Shown piece after piece: positions 10,602-20,056 of a stretch of 64,000 nt of DNA. Each line of letters begins with the position of its first letter. The first letter of the stretch is position 1. The DNA is from Streptomyces sp. cf386 (GTDB taxonomy: Bacteria; Actinomycetota; Actinomycetes; Streptomycetales; Streptomycetaceae). The stretch covers positions 186,001 through 250,000 of the forward strand of contig NZ_FNHV01000005.1 in NCBI RefSeq assembly GCF_900103585.1. The letters run 5' to 3'. The notes under the pieces are model-generated. The model saw only the letters and a list, made by a program, of their open reading frames with translations. It did not search any database and was not told the origin of the DNA. A program made the position numbers and the translations under genes.

Positions 10602-11765
10602 ATGACCGCCCCCGCTGCCCCGGCCCTGCTCGACCAGGATGGACTGAACGCGCTGGTCGCGGCTCTGGTGGCGCAGGGACGAACCGTCATCGGGCCGACC
10701 GTCCGCGACGGCGCGATCGTGCTGGCCGAGCTGACCTCGGCGGACGCGCTCCCTTACGGCTGGGGCGTCGAACTCGACGCCGGACGTTATCGGCTCGCCC
10801 CTCGCGAGGACGGGGCGGCCTTCGCGCACAGCGCCGGCCCGCAGTCCTGGAAGTCCTACCTGCACCCGTCGCGGGAGCAGCTGTGGAGTGCCGACCGAAC
10901 GCCCGAGGGCCCAGTCTCCTTCACCCCGCAAGAGCCGGAGGTGCCCTCGTACGCCTTCCTCGGCGTCCGCCCCTGCGACCTGCGGGCCATCGCGATCCAG
11001 GACCGCGTCCTGACCGGCGGACGCTACGCGGACGACGGCTATGGGAGGCGTCGATGCAAGGCGTTGCTGATCGCCGTCGAGTGCACCGAGCCCGGCGCGA
11101 CCTGCTTCTGCGTATCCACCGGCGGCGGCCCCGCCGCCGACCCCGGGTACGACCTCGCGCTCACCGAGATCGTGGACGAGAACGGACACCGCTTCCTCGC
11201 CCGCGTCGGCAGCGATGAGGGCGCCGAGCTGCTGGACCGGATACCGCACCGCACCGCCGACCCGGTCACCCAGGGTACGGCCGACGCAGCAGTGGACGCG
11301 GCCCGCGACCGCATGGGCCGGTCACTGCCCCCGGTCGATCTGCACACCCTCATGGGCGCGAGCCTGACCGCCGAGCGCTGGGACGATGTCGCCGCCCGCT
11401 GTCTGACCTGCGGCAACTGCACCATGGTCTGCCCGACCTGCTTCTGCACCACCACCGAAGAGGTCACCGACCTCACCGGTGACCACACCGAGCGCTGGCA
11501 GCGCTGGGACTCCTGCTTCGACCTGGACTTCTCCCGTCTGCACGGCGGCCCGGTCCGCTCCTCCGCCCGCAGCCGCTACCGGCAGTGGCTCACCCACAAG
11601 CTCTCCACCTGGTACGACCAGTTCGGCACGTCCGGATGCGTCGGATGCGGGCGCTGCATCACCTGGTGCCCGGCCGGCATCGACATCACGGAGGAAGTCG
11701 CCGCCCTGGACGCGGAACAGGCCCAGCACGCCGAACACGCGGATCTCGGAACGGAGACGGACTGA
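10602..11765 (+). CDS. Group 3b-type [NiFe] hydrogenase beta subunit, 4Fe-4S dicluster electron-transfer protein
   Basis: 387 residues. The central part carries the sulfhydrogenase/HyhB-type features YAFLGVRPCDLRAIAIQD and ECTEPGATCFC; the C-terminal third carries two ferredoxin-like 4Fe-4S motifs, CLTCGNCTMVCPTC and CVGCGRCITWCP (about residues 346-357). It passes electrons between the small subunit and the flavin subunit encoded downstream. The ATG at 10602 has an ideal GAGGAGGA site. Its stop overlaps the start of the next gene by one base (TGATG). The four-subunit set beta, gamma, delta, alpha matches the soluble NADP-linked group 3b hydrogenases such as Hyd3 of Mycobacterium smegmatis; the subgroup is inferred from gene order and domain content. 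Confidence 0.93.
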   Translation: MTAPAAPALLDQDGLNALVAALVAQGRTVIGPTVRDGAIVLAELTSADALPYGWGVELDAGRYRLAPREDGAAFAHSAGPQSWKSYLHPSREQLWSADRTPEGPVSFTPQEPEVPSYAFLGVRPCDLRAIAIQDRVLTGGRYADDGYGRRRCKALLIAVECTEPGATCFCVSTGGGPAADPGYDLALTEIVDENGHRFLARVGSDEGAELLDRIPHRTADPVTQGTADAAVDAARDRMGRSLPPVDLHTLMGASLTAERWDDVAARCLTCGNCTMVCPTCFCTTTEEVTDLTGDHTERWQRWDSCFDLDFSRLHGGPVRSSARSRYRQWLTHKLSTWYDQFGTSGCVGCGRCITWCPAGIDITEEVAALDAEQAQHAEHADLGTETD

Positions 11766-12229
11766 TGCCTCCCTCGCTCGCTCTGCGCATGAATCACGCG
11801 CTGCCCGTCGAGTACCGTGAGCGGCTTCTGCGCCTCGGCCGTGAGGTCCGCTTCCCGCCAGGCACCCGCCTGTTCGAGGAAGGCGGCCACGCCAACCGCT
11901 TCTGGATCATCCGGGACGGCACGGCTGCCCTTGACATGCATGTGCCCGGCCGTCGGCCGCCGGTCATCGAGACGCTCGGCGTCGGCGACCTCGTCGGCTG
12001 GTCCTGGCTGTACGAGCCGTTCGTGTGGCAGCTGGGCGCCGAGGCCCTGACGCCGCTTCGGGCCTACGAGTTCGACGCCGTCGCCGTCCGCCTCATGTGT
12101 CTGAACGACCCCGAGTTCGGGCGTGCGGTCGAGCACTGGGTCGGCCGGGTGCTGGCCCACCGGCTGAACGCGGCCCGCGCCCGGCTGGTCGACCTGTACG
12201 GGATCTACGAGACCAAGGAAGTGCGATGA
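11765..12229 (+). CDS. Stand-alone cyclic-nucleotide-binding-fold protein (Crp-like, no DNA-binding domain)
   Basis: 154 residues with a single Crp/CAP-type beta-roll domain: FPPGTRLFEEGGHANRFWII is the typical opening. The phosphate-binding cassette is not the usual one; GDLVGWSWLYEPFVWQLGAE takes its place and lacks the Arg-Ser/Thr-Ala of cAMP binders, so its ligand is unclear. There is no C-terminal helix-turn-helix; after the dimerisation-type helix the chain ends. It is coupled on both sides: 1-bp overlap with the beta gene and 4-bp overlap with the gamma gene, so it should be made in step with the hydrogenase. A close paralog of the same length lies at 33144-33608. A regulatory or assembly role is inference. 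Confidence 0.88.
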   Translation: MPPSLALRMNHALPVEYRERLLRLGREVRFPPGTRLFEEGGHANRFWIIRDGTAALDMHVPGRRPPVIETLGVGDLVGWSWLYEPFVWQLGAEALTPLRAYEFDAVAVRLMCLNDPEFGRAVEHWVGRVLAHRLNAARARLVDLYGIYETKEVR

Positions 12230-13032
12230 CGGCCGTACCGGTCCCCCATCGCGTGGTAGCCCGCCGGCCGGAGACCGCGGACACGGTCACGCTGTGCCTG
12301 GAACCGGTCGACGCGGCTCTGCCCGACTTCGCACCGGGACAGTTCGCGATGGTGCACTCCTTCGGCCGCGGCGAGATCCCCGTCTCCGCCAGCTCCGTCC
12401 AGGCCACGGGCGGCCTCGCGCACACGATCCGCTCGGTGGGCGCGGTCTCCGACGGGCTGTGCGCGACCCGGGTCGGCGACGTCGTCGGGATCCGTGGTCC
12501 TTACGGCAACAGCTGGGAACTTGAGGGGGCGCGCGGCAGTGACGTGCTGGTCGTCGCCGGCGGCATCGGTCTCGCTCCGCTGCGGCCGCTGATCCTCGGC
12601 GCACTGGCCGAGCCGGAAGCCTATCGCCGTGTCAACGTCCTGATCGGGGCGCGTGCCCCTGGCGATCTGATCGCCCGGAAGGAAGTGGCGGGCTGGGCCA
12701 CGGCGTACACCGGAGTGACGGTCGATCAGCCCGACGCGGACTGGCGCGGAGACGTCGGCGTGGTCACCCAGCTGCTGGGGCGGGCGCACTTCGAGCCGGA
12801 CAGCACCTGGGCGTTCGTGTGCGGGCCCGAACCGATGATCCGGGCCACCGCCCGCGAACTGGCCCAGCGCGGTGTCCCCCGCGACCGCATCCGCATCTCG
12901 CTGGAGCGGAACATGCGCTGTGCGACTGGACACTGCGGGCACTGCCAGCTCGGTCCCCTGCTGCTGTGCCAGGTGGGCCCCGTCGTGGACTGGGAGCGCG
13001 CCGAACCGCTCCTGTCGGTAAGGGAGTTGTGA
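12226..13032 (+). CDS. Hydrogenase gamma subunit, FAD/NAD(P)-binding oxidoreductase with 2Fe-2S site
   Basis: 268 residues of the ferredoxin-reductase-like/PyrK type. The FAD-binding barrel carries [20 protein letters not shown], the NAD(P) domain carries [17 protein letters not shown] and VCGPEPMI, and the C-terminus has the 2Fe-2S ligands in [19 protein letters not shown]. It exchanges electrons between the hydrogenase iron-sulfur chain and a nicotinamide nucleotide, probably NADP(H) by analogy with group 3b enzymes. Its ATGA start overlaps the CNB-fold gene, and the small-subunit gene starts 1 bp after its stop. Confidence 0.95.
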   Translation: MTAVPVPHRVVARRPETADTVTLCLEPVDAALPDFAPGQFAMVHSFGRGEIPVSASSVQATGGLAHTIRSVGAVSDGLCATRVGDVVGIRGPYGNSWELEGARGSDVLVVAGGIGLAPLRPLILGALAEPEAYRRVNVLIGARAPGDLIARKEVAGWATAYTGVTVDQPDADWRGDVGVVTQLLGRAHFEPDSTWAFVCGPEPMIRATARELAQRGVPRDRIRISLERNMRCATGHCGHCQLGPLLLCQVGPVVDWERAEPLLSVREL

Positions 13033-13033
13033 G

Positions 13034-13804
13034 ATGACCCCCAAGCTCGCCGTATTCAAACTGGCCTCCTGCGACGGCTGCCAGCTCACCCTGCTGGACT
13101 GCGAGGACGAACTCCTCGCGCTGGCGGGCGAGGTGGAGATCGCCCACTTCCCGGAGGCGTCCAGCAAGGTGACCCCCGGTCCGTACGACCTGTCCCTCGT
13201 CGAGGGCTCGGTCACCACGGCCGAGGACGCCGAGCGGGTCCGCGTGATCCGGGCGGCCTCGCGGCACCTGGTGACGATCGGGGCGTGTGCGACCGCCGGG
13301 GGCATTCAGGCGCTGCGGAACTTCGCGGATGTCGACGAGTACCGGCGGGTGGTGTACGCGCATCCCGAGTACGTCGAGACGCTGGCCACGTCCACTCCCG
13401 TATCGGCGCACGTGGATGTCGACTTCGAGCTGCGTGGCTGCCCGATCGACCGGCGTCAGCTCATCGAGGTGATCACCGCGTTCCTCGCCGGCCGCAAGCC
13501 GGACATCCCGGACCACAGCGTGTGCTTCGAGTGCAAGCGGCGTGGCACCGTCTGCGTCACCGTCGCCCATGGCACCCCCTGCCTCGGGCCGGTCACGCAC
13601 GCCGGGTGCGGGGCCCTGTGCCCGGCGTACCACCGGGGCTGCTTCGGCTGCTTCGGGCCGTCCGGGTCGGTGAACCTGCCCGCGCTGATCCCGCTGCTGC
13701 GCCGCGACGGACTCGACGACGCCGCCGTGGAGCGGTTCCTGCACACCTTCAACGCCGCCGCGTTCGAGAAGTTCGAGAAGTCGGAGAAGGAGTCGGCCAA
13801 GTGA
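13034..13804 (+). CDS. Hydrogenase delta (small) subunit
   Basis: 256 residues with the [NiFe] hydrogenase small-subunit pattern: [11 protein letters not shown] near the start (Cys13 and Cys16 ligate the proximal 4Fe-4S cluster), [23 protein letters not shown], and Cys-rich segments [11 protein letters not shown] and [20 protein letters not shown] for further clusters. There is no twin-arginine signal peptide, so the enzyme is cytoplasmic, as expected for group 3. It ends with a Lys/Glu-rich tail. The site AGGGAG precedes the ATG, and the large-subunit GTG overlaps its stop by 4 bp. Confidence 0.95.
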   Translation: MTPKLAVFKLASCDGCQLTLLDCEDELLALAGEVEIAHFPEASSKVTPGPYDLSLVEGSVTTAEDAERVRVIRAASRHLVTIGACATAGGIQALRNFADVDEYRRVVYAHPEYVETLATSTPVSAHVDVDFELRGCPIDRRQLIEVITAFLAGRKPDIPDHSVCFECKRRGTVCVTVAHGTPCLGPVTHAGCGALCPAYHRGCFGCFGPSGSVNLPALIPLLRRDGLDDAAVERFLHTFNAAAFEKFEKSEKESAK

Positions 13805-15132
13805 CGCACCGCGGTTCCCGTCTGCTGCACGTCGGCTCGCTGTCCCGGGTCGAGGGCGAGGGGGCGCTGCGCCTGCACGTCCACGACGGCACGGTCACCG
13901 AGGCACAGCTGAACATCTACGAGCCGCCACGGTTCTTCGAGGCGTTCCTGCGCGGCCGTTCGTACACCGAGCCGCCGGACATCACGGCCCGGGTGTGCGG
14001 GATCTGCCCGGTGGCGTACCAGATGAGCGCGTGCGCGGCGATCGAGGACGCGTGTGGGGTGGCGGTGGATCCCGTGATCCGTGATCTGCGCCGGCTGCTG
14101 TACTGCGGCGAGTGGATCGAGAGCCAGGCCCTGCACATCTATCTGCTGCACGCCCCGGACTTCCTGGGCCGCGCGAGCGCGATCGAACTGGCCCGCACGC
14201 ACCGGGCCGAGGTCGAGCGTGGGCTGAGGCTGAAGAAGGCCGGAAACTCGCTGATGGAGCTGCTCGGCGGCAGGGCCGTACATCCCGTGAACGTCCGTCT
14301 CGGCGGCTTCCACCGCGCACCTGCGGGCCAGGAACTCCGTCCGGTCGCCGAGGAGTTGAAACAGGCGCTCGACGACGCGTGGGACACCGTCCGCTGGGTC
14401 GCCGGCTTCGAGTTCCCGGACGCCCGGATCGAAGCCGACCTGCTGGCGCTGGCCGAACCGGGCACATACGCCATCGAGAGCGGGGCCCCGACCGTCCTGC
14501 GCACCGACGGCACCACGGGTTCCTTCCCCGTCCGGGACTTCACCGAGCACGTGACCGAGACACACGTACCGCGCTCCACGGCGCTGCACTCCCGGCTCGA
14601 CGGACGGCTCCACCTCACCGGCTCCCTCGCCCGGTTCGCGATCAGCGGCCCGCTGCTGTCGCCGGTGGCGTTGCAGGCGTCCGTGGAGGCCGGGCTCGGT
14701 GATCCGCGTGAGGGGGCTGTGTGCCGTAATCCGTTCCGGTCGATCCTGGTGCGGGCCGTGGAAACGGTGTACGCCGTCGGCGAGGCGCTGCGGATCATCG
14801 AGACGTACGAGCCACCCGAGCGTCCGTACGCCGAGGTGCCGCCGGTGGCCGGGGTCGGGCACGGTGCCACGGAGGCTCCGCGCGGGGTGCTCTACCACCG
14901 CTACGAACTGGACGCCCACGGCATCGTCACCAGCGCACTGCTGGTGCCGCCCACCGCGCAGAACCAGGCCGCGATCGAGGACGACCTGCGGCGGCTGACC
15001 CAGGGGGCGATCGGCGAGGGCGACCCGGACGACGGCCAGTTGACAGCCCTGTGCGAGCGGGCGATCCGCAATCACGACCCGTGCATCTCCTGCTCCACCC
15101 ACTTCCTCGACCTGACAATTGTCCGTACCTGA
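13801..15132 (+). CDS. [NiFe] hydrogenase alpha (large, catalytic) subunit
   Basis: 443 residues from a GTG that overlaps the small-subunit stop (GTGA). The nickel-binding motifs are complete: RVCGICPV (Cys66, Cys69) and DPCISCSTH (Cys428, Cys431, His434). After His434 there is a nine-residue tail, FLDLTIVRT, the peptide normally removed by the maturation protease, which fits the presence of that gene at the head of the operon. The full ligand set argues for an active H2-oxidising or H2-evolving enzyme rather than a Complex I-like remnant. In M. smegmatis the group 3b enzyme is induced in hypoxia under DosR and releases reductant as H2; the same role is inferred here. Confidence 0.97.
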   Translation: MTHRGSRLLHVGSLSRVEGEGALRLHVHDGTVTEAQLNIYEPPRFFEAFLRGRSYTEPPDITARVCGICPVAYQMSACAAIEDACGVAVDPVIRDLRRLLYCGEWIESQALHIYLLHAPDFLGRASAIELARTHRAEVERGLRLKKAGNSLMELLGGRAVHPVNVRLGGFHRAPAGQELRPVAEELKQALDDAWDTVRWVAGFEFPDARIEADLLALAEPGTYAIESGAPTVLRTDGTTGSFPVRDFTEHVTETHVPRSTALHSRLDGRLHLTGSLARFAISGPLLSPVALQASVEAGLGDPREGAVCRNPFRSILVRAVETVYAVGEALRIIETYEPPERPYAEVPPVAGVGHGATEAPRGVLYHRYELDAHGIVTSALLVPPTAQNQAAIEDDLRRLTQGAIGEGDPDDGQLTALCERAIRNHDPCISCSTHFLDLTIVRT

Positions 15133-15152
15133 GAGACATGCGGGAGGTTGCG

Positions 15153-15779
15153 ATGTCTGAATCTCCGTACACCGTGAGCGATGTGATGACCCACACCGTC
15201 GTCGCCGTCGGCAGCGAGGCGCCCTTCAAGGAGATCGTCGAGCTGCTCGACCAGTGGAAGGTCAGCGCCCTGCCGGTGCTGGCCGGTGAGGGGCGGGTCG
15301 TCGGAGTGGTCTCCGAGGCCGACCTGCTGCCCAAGGAGGAGTTCCGCAACGGCGACGAGACCGCCAGCGACCTCGCGCAGCGGCTCAAGGCGGCCGCGCT
15401 GACCGCAGGAGAGCTGATGAGCACCCCGGCGGTCACCGTGCACGCGGACGCCTCAGTGGCCGAGGCGGCACGCATCATGGCCCGTCGGCAGATCAAACGA
15501 CTCCCGGTCGTGGACGGCGTCGGCATGCTGCAGGGCATCGTGAGCCGCGGTGATCTGCTGAAGGTGTTCCTGCGATCCGACGGGGAGATCGCCGACGAGA
15601 TCCGCGGCAGCGTGCTGACCCATCTCCCGGTCACCACAGCGCTGGGGATCTCGGTCATCGAGGGCGTGGTCACGCTGAGCGGTTCGATGCCCGAGCGCGG
15701 GCTCGTGCCCGTCGTGGCCCGGGCCGTCCGTGCGGTCGAGGGAGTCGTCGACGTCCAGCTGGATCTGAGCCACCGATGA
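15153..15779 (+). CDS. CBS-pair protein with C-terminal BON-like domain, in the hydrogenase operon
   Basis: 208 residues. Two CBS motifs form one Bateman module: [20 protein letters not shown] and [20 protein letters not shown], each followed by a LPV-type strand. The last 60 residues ([19 protein letters not shown]) are BON-like. CBS pairs generally bind adenine nucleotides, and the dormancy protein Hrp1 (Rv2626c) is a related CBS protein of the DosR regulon. The start at 15153 is set by GGGAGG six bases upstream. It sits between the large subunit and hypD, so it is probably cotranscribed; linking hydrogenase expression to energy charge is inference. A close relative is at 33659-34318. Confidence 0.9.
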   Translation: MSESPYTVSDVMTHTVVAVGSEAPFKEIVELLDQWKVSALPVLAGEGRVVGVVSEADLLPKEEFRNGDETASDLAQRLKAAALTAGELMSTPAVTVHADASVAEAARIMARRQIKRLPVVDGVGMLQGIVSRGDLLKVFLRSDGEIADEIRGSVLTHLPVTTALGISVIEGVVTLSGSMPERGLVPVVARAVRAVEGVVDVQLDLSHR

Positions 15780-15795
15780 AAGGCCTGCACCATTG

Positions 15796-16899
15796 ATGAA
15801 GTACCTCGACGAGTACCGCGATCCCGTACTGGCCCGGCATCTGCTGGACGAGTTGCGGCAGACCGCCACGCGCCCCTGGCGGATCATGGAGGTGTGCGGC
15901 GGCCAGACCCACACTCTCGTCCGCCAGGGCATCGACGAGCTGCTGCCGGCCGGGATGCGGATGATCCACGGACCGGGCTGCCCGGTCTGCGTGACCCCGC
16001 TGGAGACCCTGGACCGGGCCATGGCCATCGCCGCCCGGCCCGGCGTGATCCTCACCAGCTTCGGCGACATGCTGCGCGTGCCCGGCACGTACACCGACCT
16101 GCTGTCGCTGCGGGCGCGGGGAGCGGACGTCCGTGTGGTCTACGCCCCGGTGGACGCCGTACGCCTGGCCGCTGAGCACCCCGACAAGGAGATCGTCTTC
16201 CTCGCGGTCGGCTTCGAAACGACCGCGCCCGCCAACGCGATGGCGGTGCTGCACGCGGCCCGCCTCGGCCTGACGAACTTCTCGATACTGGTCAGCCACG
16301 TCCTGGTGCCGCCGGCGATGACCGCGCTGCTCGACGACCCGGACTGCGAGGTGCAGGCCTTCCTCGCGGCCGGGCATGTGTGCGCGGTGATGGGCTGGCG
16401 GGAGTACGAGCCGATCGCCGAGCGGTACCGGGTGCCGATCGTGGTCACCGGGTTCGAGCCGCTGGACCTGCTGGAGGGCATCCTCATGGCCGTACGGCAG
16501 CTGGAGTCGGGGCGGTTCGAGGTCGAGAACCAGTACGTGCGGGCCGTGCGGCGCTCCGGCAACACCGAGGCGCAGGACACGGTCCGTGAGGTGTTCCGCG
16601 TGACCGACCGGGCCTGGCGGGGCATCGGTGCGCTGCCCGACAGTGGGCTCGAACTCGCCGAGAAGTACCGGAAGTTCGATGCCGCCCGGCGCTTCGACGT
16701 GGGCGGGCTGTGCCCCGTCGAAGACGCCGAGTGCATCGCCGGCGCCATCCTCACCGGAGCCAAAGTGCCCACGGACTGCACCGCGTACGGCACCCGCTGC
16801 ACGCCCCGCCATCCCCTCGGCGCGCCGATGGTGTCGTCCGAGGGCACGTGTGCGGCCTTCTACACGGCCGGACGCACTCCCGCGAGGAGGACGGCATGA
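15796..16899 (+). CDS. hypD: Hydrogenase formation protein HypD
   Basis: 367 residues, normal length. Key motifs are [25 protein letters not shown], and the C-terminal iron-sulfur Cys residues in [30 protein letters not shown] and SEGTCAAFY. HypD, with HypC, carries the iron on which CN and CO ligands are assembled. The ATG at 15796 is preferred over the TTG at 15793. It overlaps hypE by ATGA. Confidence 0.97.
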   Translation: MKYLDEYRDPVLARHLLDELRQTATRPWRIMEVCGGQTHTLVRQGIDELLPAGMRMIHGPGCPVCVTPLETLDRAMAIAARPGVILTSFGDMLRVPGTYTDLLSLRARGADVRVVYAPVDAVRLAAEHPDKEIVFLAVGFETTAPANAMAVLHAARLGLTNFSILVSHVLVPPAMTALLDDPDCEVQAFLAAGHVCAVMGWREYEPIAERYRVPIVVTGFEPLDLLEGILMAVRQLESGRFEVENQYVRAVRRSGNTEAQDTVREVFRVTDRAWRGIGALPDSGLELAEKYRKFDAARRFDVGGLCPVEDAECIAGAILTGAKVPTDCTAYGTRCTPRHPLGAPMVSSEGTCAAFYTAGRTPARRTA

Positions 16900-17930
16900 C
16901 CATCCAATGCCCCACCCCCCGCCACGACGACGAGGTCGTCCTGCTCGGCCACGGAGCCGGCGGCCGCCTCACCGCCGAGCTCCTCGACCGGCTGATCCTG
17001 CCCGCCCTCGACGGCGACACGGGTCCCATGGAGGACGCGGCGCTGCTGCCCGGCTACCGCGAACTGGTGATCAGCACAGACAGTTTCGTCGTCAGCCCGC
17101 TGTTCTTCCCCGGCGGCGACATCGGCGCCCTCGCCGTCCACGGCACGGTCAACGACCTCGCCATGCGGGGCGCGTGGCCTCTCGCACTGTCCGTGTCCCT
17201 CATCATCGAGGAGGGACTGCCGCTGACCGAACTCCGCACGGTCCTGGCCTCATTGGGGAAGGCCGCGCAGGACGCAGGAGTGCCCGTGGTCACCGGGGAC
17301 ACCAAGGTCGTGGGGCGCGGTGCCGCCGACAAACTGTTCATCAACACCACCGGTATCGGGCAGCGGCATGGTTCGCTTCATCCGTCCGCCGCGCTGGCCC
17401 GTCCCGGTGACGCGGTCCTGCTGTCCGGGCCGATCGGGCTGCACGGCACGACCGTGCTCAGCACTCGTGAGGGACTCGGCTTCGAGGGTGACATCGCCTC
17501 CGACACCCGGCCGCTGCACCGCCTGGTGCGAACCCTGGCGCCGCTCGGCGCCGACGTTCACGTACTGCGCGACCCGACGCGCGGCGGGCTCGCGGCGGCC
17601 CTCAACGAGATCGCCCGTGACTCGTCCGTCGCCGTCGAGATCGAGGAGAGCACGGTGCCGGTGCCCGAGGCGGTCGCCTCGGCATGCGACCTGCTGGGAC
17701 TCGACCCTCTGGTCGTCGCCAACGAGGGCTGTCTGGTCGCCTTTGTCGCCGCCGACGCGGCCGAGGGGGCGCTGAGCGCGCTGCGGTTGGTGGACGAGGG
17801 CGCGGGCGCGGTGCGGATCGGCGAGGTGCTGCCGGACGGGCCGGCGGGGCGGGTGACGCTGCGGACGCTGGTGGGCGCGCGGCGGATCGTGGAGATGCCG
17901 CTCGGGGAGCAGCTGCCGCGGATCTGCTGA
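16896..17930 (+). CDS. hypE: Hydrogenase expression/formation protein HypE
   Basis: 344 residues of the PurM/AIRS-like ATPase fold: [52 protein letters not shown] and [15 protein letters not shown]. The chain ends PRIC, the conserved C-terminal Cys that is carbamoylated by HypF and dehydrated to thiocyanate. It closes the rightward hydrogenase operon; the next gene is on the opposite strand 41 bp away. The normal partners HypA and HypB (nickel insertion) are absent from the window. Confidence 0.97.
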   Translation: MTIQCPTPRHDDEVVLLGHGAGGRLTAELLDRLILPALDGDTGPMEDAALLPGYRELVISTDSFVVSPLFFPGGDIGALAVHGTVNDLAMRGAWPLALSVSLIIEEGLPLTELRTVLASLGKAAQDAGVPVVTGDTKVVGRGAADKLFINTTGIGQRHGSLHPSAALARPGDAVLLSGPIGLHGTTVLSTREGLGFEGDIASDTRPLHRLVRTLAPLGADVHVLRDPTRGGLAAALNEIARDSSVAVEIEESTVPVPEAVASACDLLGLDPLVVANEGCLVAFVAADAAEGALSALRLVDEGAGAVRIGEVLPDGPAGRVTLRTLVGARRIVEMPLGEQLPRIC

Positions 17931-17971
17931 GAGTCGTCCGCTGAAGCTGCGAGGCATTCGCTGAAGGCATG

Positions 17972-18547
17972 TCAGCCGGCCTTGGGCCCCCACTGGGGAC
18001 CGACCTTTTCCCACTCCGTGTCCCACTGCCGTAGCCGCCTGCTGTCCAGCCGAGTGGATACGCCCCAGCCGGCGAGTGCCACTGCCGCGCCGACACTCAC
18101 CGCGACCGCCGTACCCAGCACGGCACCCTGGACTTCGGCCTGGTCGGGGCTCGCGGGCTCGGGCGTGAGAGCTCCCTTGTCGTTCACCCAGACCCGGGTC
18201 GTCTCCCCTGTCTCGGCGCCGGGATCGACACGAGCCAGTCCCGTCCGAGGGGTGCCGTCCGGGCCGTTCCACGGGACCATGGCCCAAGCGTGGCCGCTGC
18301 CAGCGCCTTCGGCGAAGGACGCGGACAGCTCCGCGTCCTCGGTGAGCGCGGCCGTGACGGGGCGCCGCTCGGCCCGTCGGCTGTCGATGTTCCGCTCGAT
18401 GGCATGTGCGGTCAGGACGCCCGTGACGACGGCGCCCAGGGCCGCGCGAGTTCAGGTCAGGAACAGGAGCCAGGCCTCGACCGGAGAGCTGCGGCGCCTC
18501 AGGGGCTTGCGCCTCAGACGCCAGCGCAGTCGCCCGCTCCGGGTCAT
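17972..18547 (-). pseudogene. Rv1733c-like membrane protein interrupted by an in-frame TGA
   Basis: From the ATG at 18547 the frame reads MTRSGRLRWRLRRKPLRRRS, then VEAWLLFLT and a TGA at 18454-18452 exactly where the first membrane segment should continue (homologs have Trp here, TGG to TGA). The same frame then runs on through GAVVTGVLTAHAIERNIDSR, an extracytoplasmic domain, a second membrane segment (GTAVAVSVGAAVALAGWGV) and a C-terminal tail to 17972. Rv1733c family proteins are two-helix membrane proteins of unknown function in the DosR regulon. The rest of the frame is intact, so the nonsense change looks recent. An internal start at 18280 could give a shorter piece. Confidence 0.8.
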
Positions 18548-18549
18548 CG

Positions 18550-19440
18550 TCACCACCGGTCCGGTACGGCGTCATCGACCAGCACCTCGATGGTCGGGCG
18601 GCGGGACGTGGGCCACATACGGGCAGCCGTAGGGCCGAGGCGCAGGACCACCTGCGGGAATCGGCCGCCTACGAGGCGTTTCCGGATCTCCGCCCGCAGC
18701 GCGGGCAGTTCGAGGGGCTGGGTGTGGAAGGCAGCCACGACGTTTGTGGGCGGCTGCGTGGAGGAGGGCACGCTGGCGCGCCTGACCCGACCGGAGCCAG
18801 TCGGTGCGGCTGTCGTAGGGAGTGGACAGTACGGCGACGGTCCCGGTGCGTCCGATCCATCGGCGGCTCGGGCTGATGCGGTACCGGGCGAACTCGAGAT
18901 GGTCGCGACCCGCAAGCAGGGTGGCGTCCGGGTGACGACGGCAGGCCTCGACGGGCACGCCTTCCGGGCCGACTGACCGGACGATCTCGGCGGCGTGGCG
19001 CGGATCCGCGCGGTGAACGTCCTCGGCGGTGCGCACCAGGTCGGCGAGCAGCCGGAGCTTCTCCGGTTCGTCGATGATCCGGAGGTCGGCGTCCTCGGCG
19101 CGGGCGTGGTCGCACAGCTCGTCGAGCAGGGTGTCGGGTACCGGCTCGGGCCCGAAGGGGCCGCGATGAGTGTGCGGGTGGGGCATCGCGAGGGCCAGCA
19201 GGGCCTCTTCGGGCGTGGCCGGAGCGTGGGCCGCATGGCCCACGTGGGCCAGGTAGCCGGAGTTCCCCGGTTCCGGAAGGAGGTCGACGGCGGGCCGGAA
19301 GCCCAGCCGGGGTACGGCGATCCGCGCGTTGAACAGGGGCGCCCCGCAGGCGATGACCGCCTCTCGGCCACCGGGATTGGCTGTTGTGCGGTGAAGGCGC
19401 CAGGGAGGCGGCGCGGGCCAGGTGCAGCGCAGCATGACCG
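18550..19440 (-). pseudogene. Acg-type nitroreductase-family protein, frameshifted and internally deleted
   Basis: Remnants spread over three frames: an N-terminal scrap LAPSPHNSQ (about 19400), a central block GGREAVIACGAPLFNARIAV to VAVLSTPYDSRTDWLRSGQA, and a C-terminal block VVAAFHTQPLELPALRAEIR ending near 18553. The segment between HNSQ and GGREAV, about 40 residues in intact relatives, is missing, and a one-base shift lies near 18745. The intact paralog in this window is at 35532-36539. Acg (Rv2032) is a flavin-sequestering nitroreductase-like DosR-regulon protein. It would have been part of the leftward operon starting at 23494. Confidence 0.85.
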
Positions 19441-19531
19441 GGACGCCCGTGGGAAGCACGCCCGGGGCTCTCGTACGCCCCGGACAGGGTGCTGCCCCTT
19501 TCGAGAGCTTTCCTGACCCGCGGAGCCTGGC

Positions 19532-20032
19532 TCAGCCCTTGGCTACCAGCTCGTCGGCGACCGTCCGCGCCCAGTCCTCGATGCGGTCGAAGTCCCGGAA
19601 GTCGCCGCCCTTTCCGTTCTTGACGATCATCCGGGCGACCCACCCCTTGGCGCCCTCCTCCAGGCAGCCGCCGAAGGTGACGTGCCCGTTGGCGTCGAGC
19701 CGGGTCATGGCCCGCTTCAGGCCGGGCACGGGCGGGATGTCCCGGTCGGAGGCCGAGGGGTCCAACGGGCCGCTGCTGAACACCCACAGCGGGCGTTCGA
19801 CCAGTTCACGGCGGTGCCTGCGGAGGAACCGGCGGGATTCCCTGTGCCAGCGTCCTGCGTACAGTCCGCCGCCGACGACGACGGCGTCGTACGGGTCGAC
19901 GCGGGCGACGGAACCGGCCGGCAGCGCCTCGGCTGTGAGGCCCTCCTTCCGCAGGACCTCGGCCACGGCCTCGGCTATCTGCGCGGTCGATCCGTTCGTC
20001 GTCCCGTAGGCGACCAGCACCTTGGTGGTCAT
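19532..20032 (-). CDS. Flavodoxin-domain protein (HemG-like)
   Basis: 166 residues with the FMN phosphate loop near the start (VLVAYGTTNGSTAQIAEAVA) and the second flavin loop in AVVVGGGLYAGRWHRES. HFG-type extensions such as FSSGPLDPSASD resemble the flavodoxin-like protoporphyrinogen oxidase HemG. It probably transfers electrons with FMN; its substrate is unknown. It lies in the leftward operon acs-CBS-flavodoxin, 24 bp after the CBS gene. A second member is encoded at 52176-52685. Confidence 0.88.
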   Translation of the reverse strand: MTTKVLVAYGTTNGSTAQIAEAVAEVLRKEGLTAEALPAGSVARVDPYDAVVVGGGLYAGRWHRESRRFLRRHRRELVERPLWVFSSGPLDPSASDRDIPPVPGLKRAMTRLDANGHVTFGGCLEEGAKGWVARMIVKNGKGGDFRDFDRIEDWARTVADELVAKG

Positions 20033-20056
20033 GGTGCTCCGCCTCCTTTCACATGT

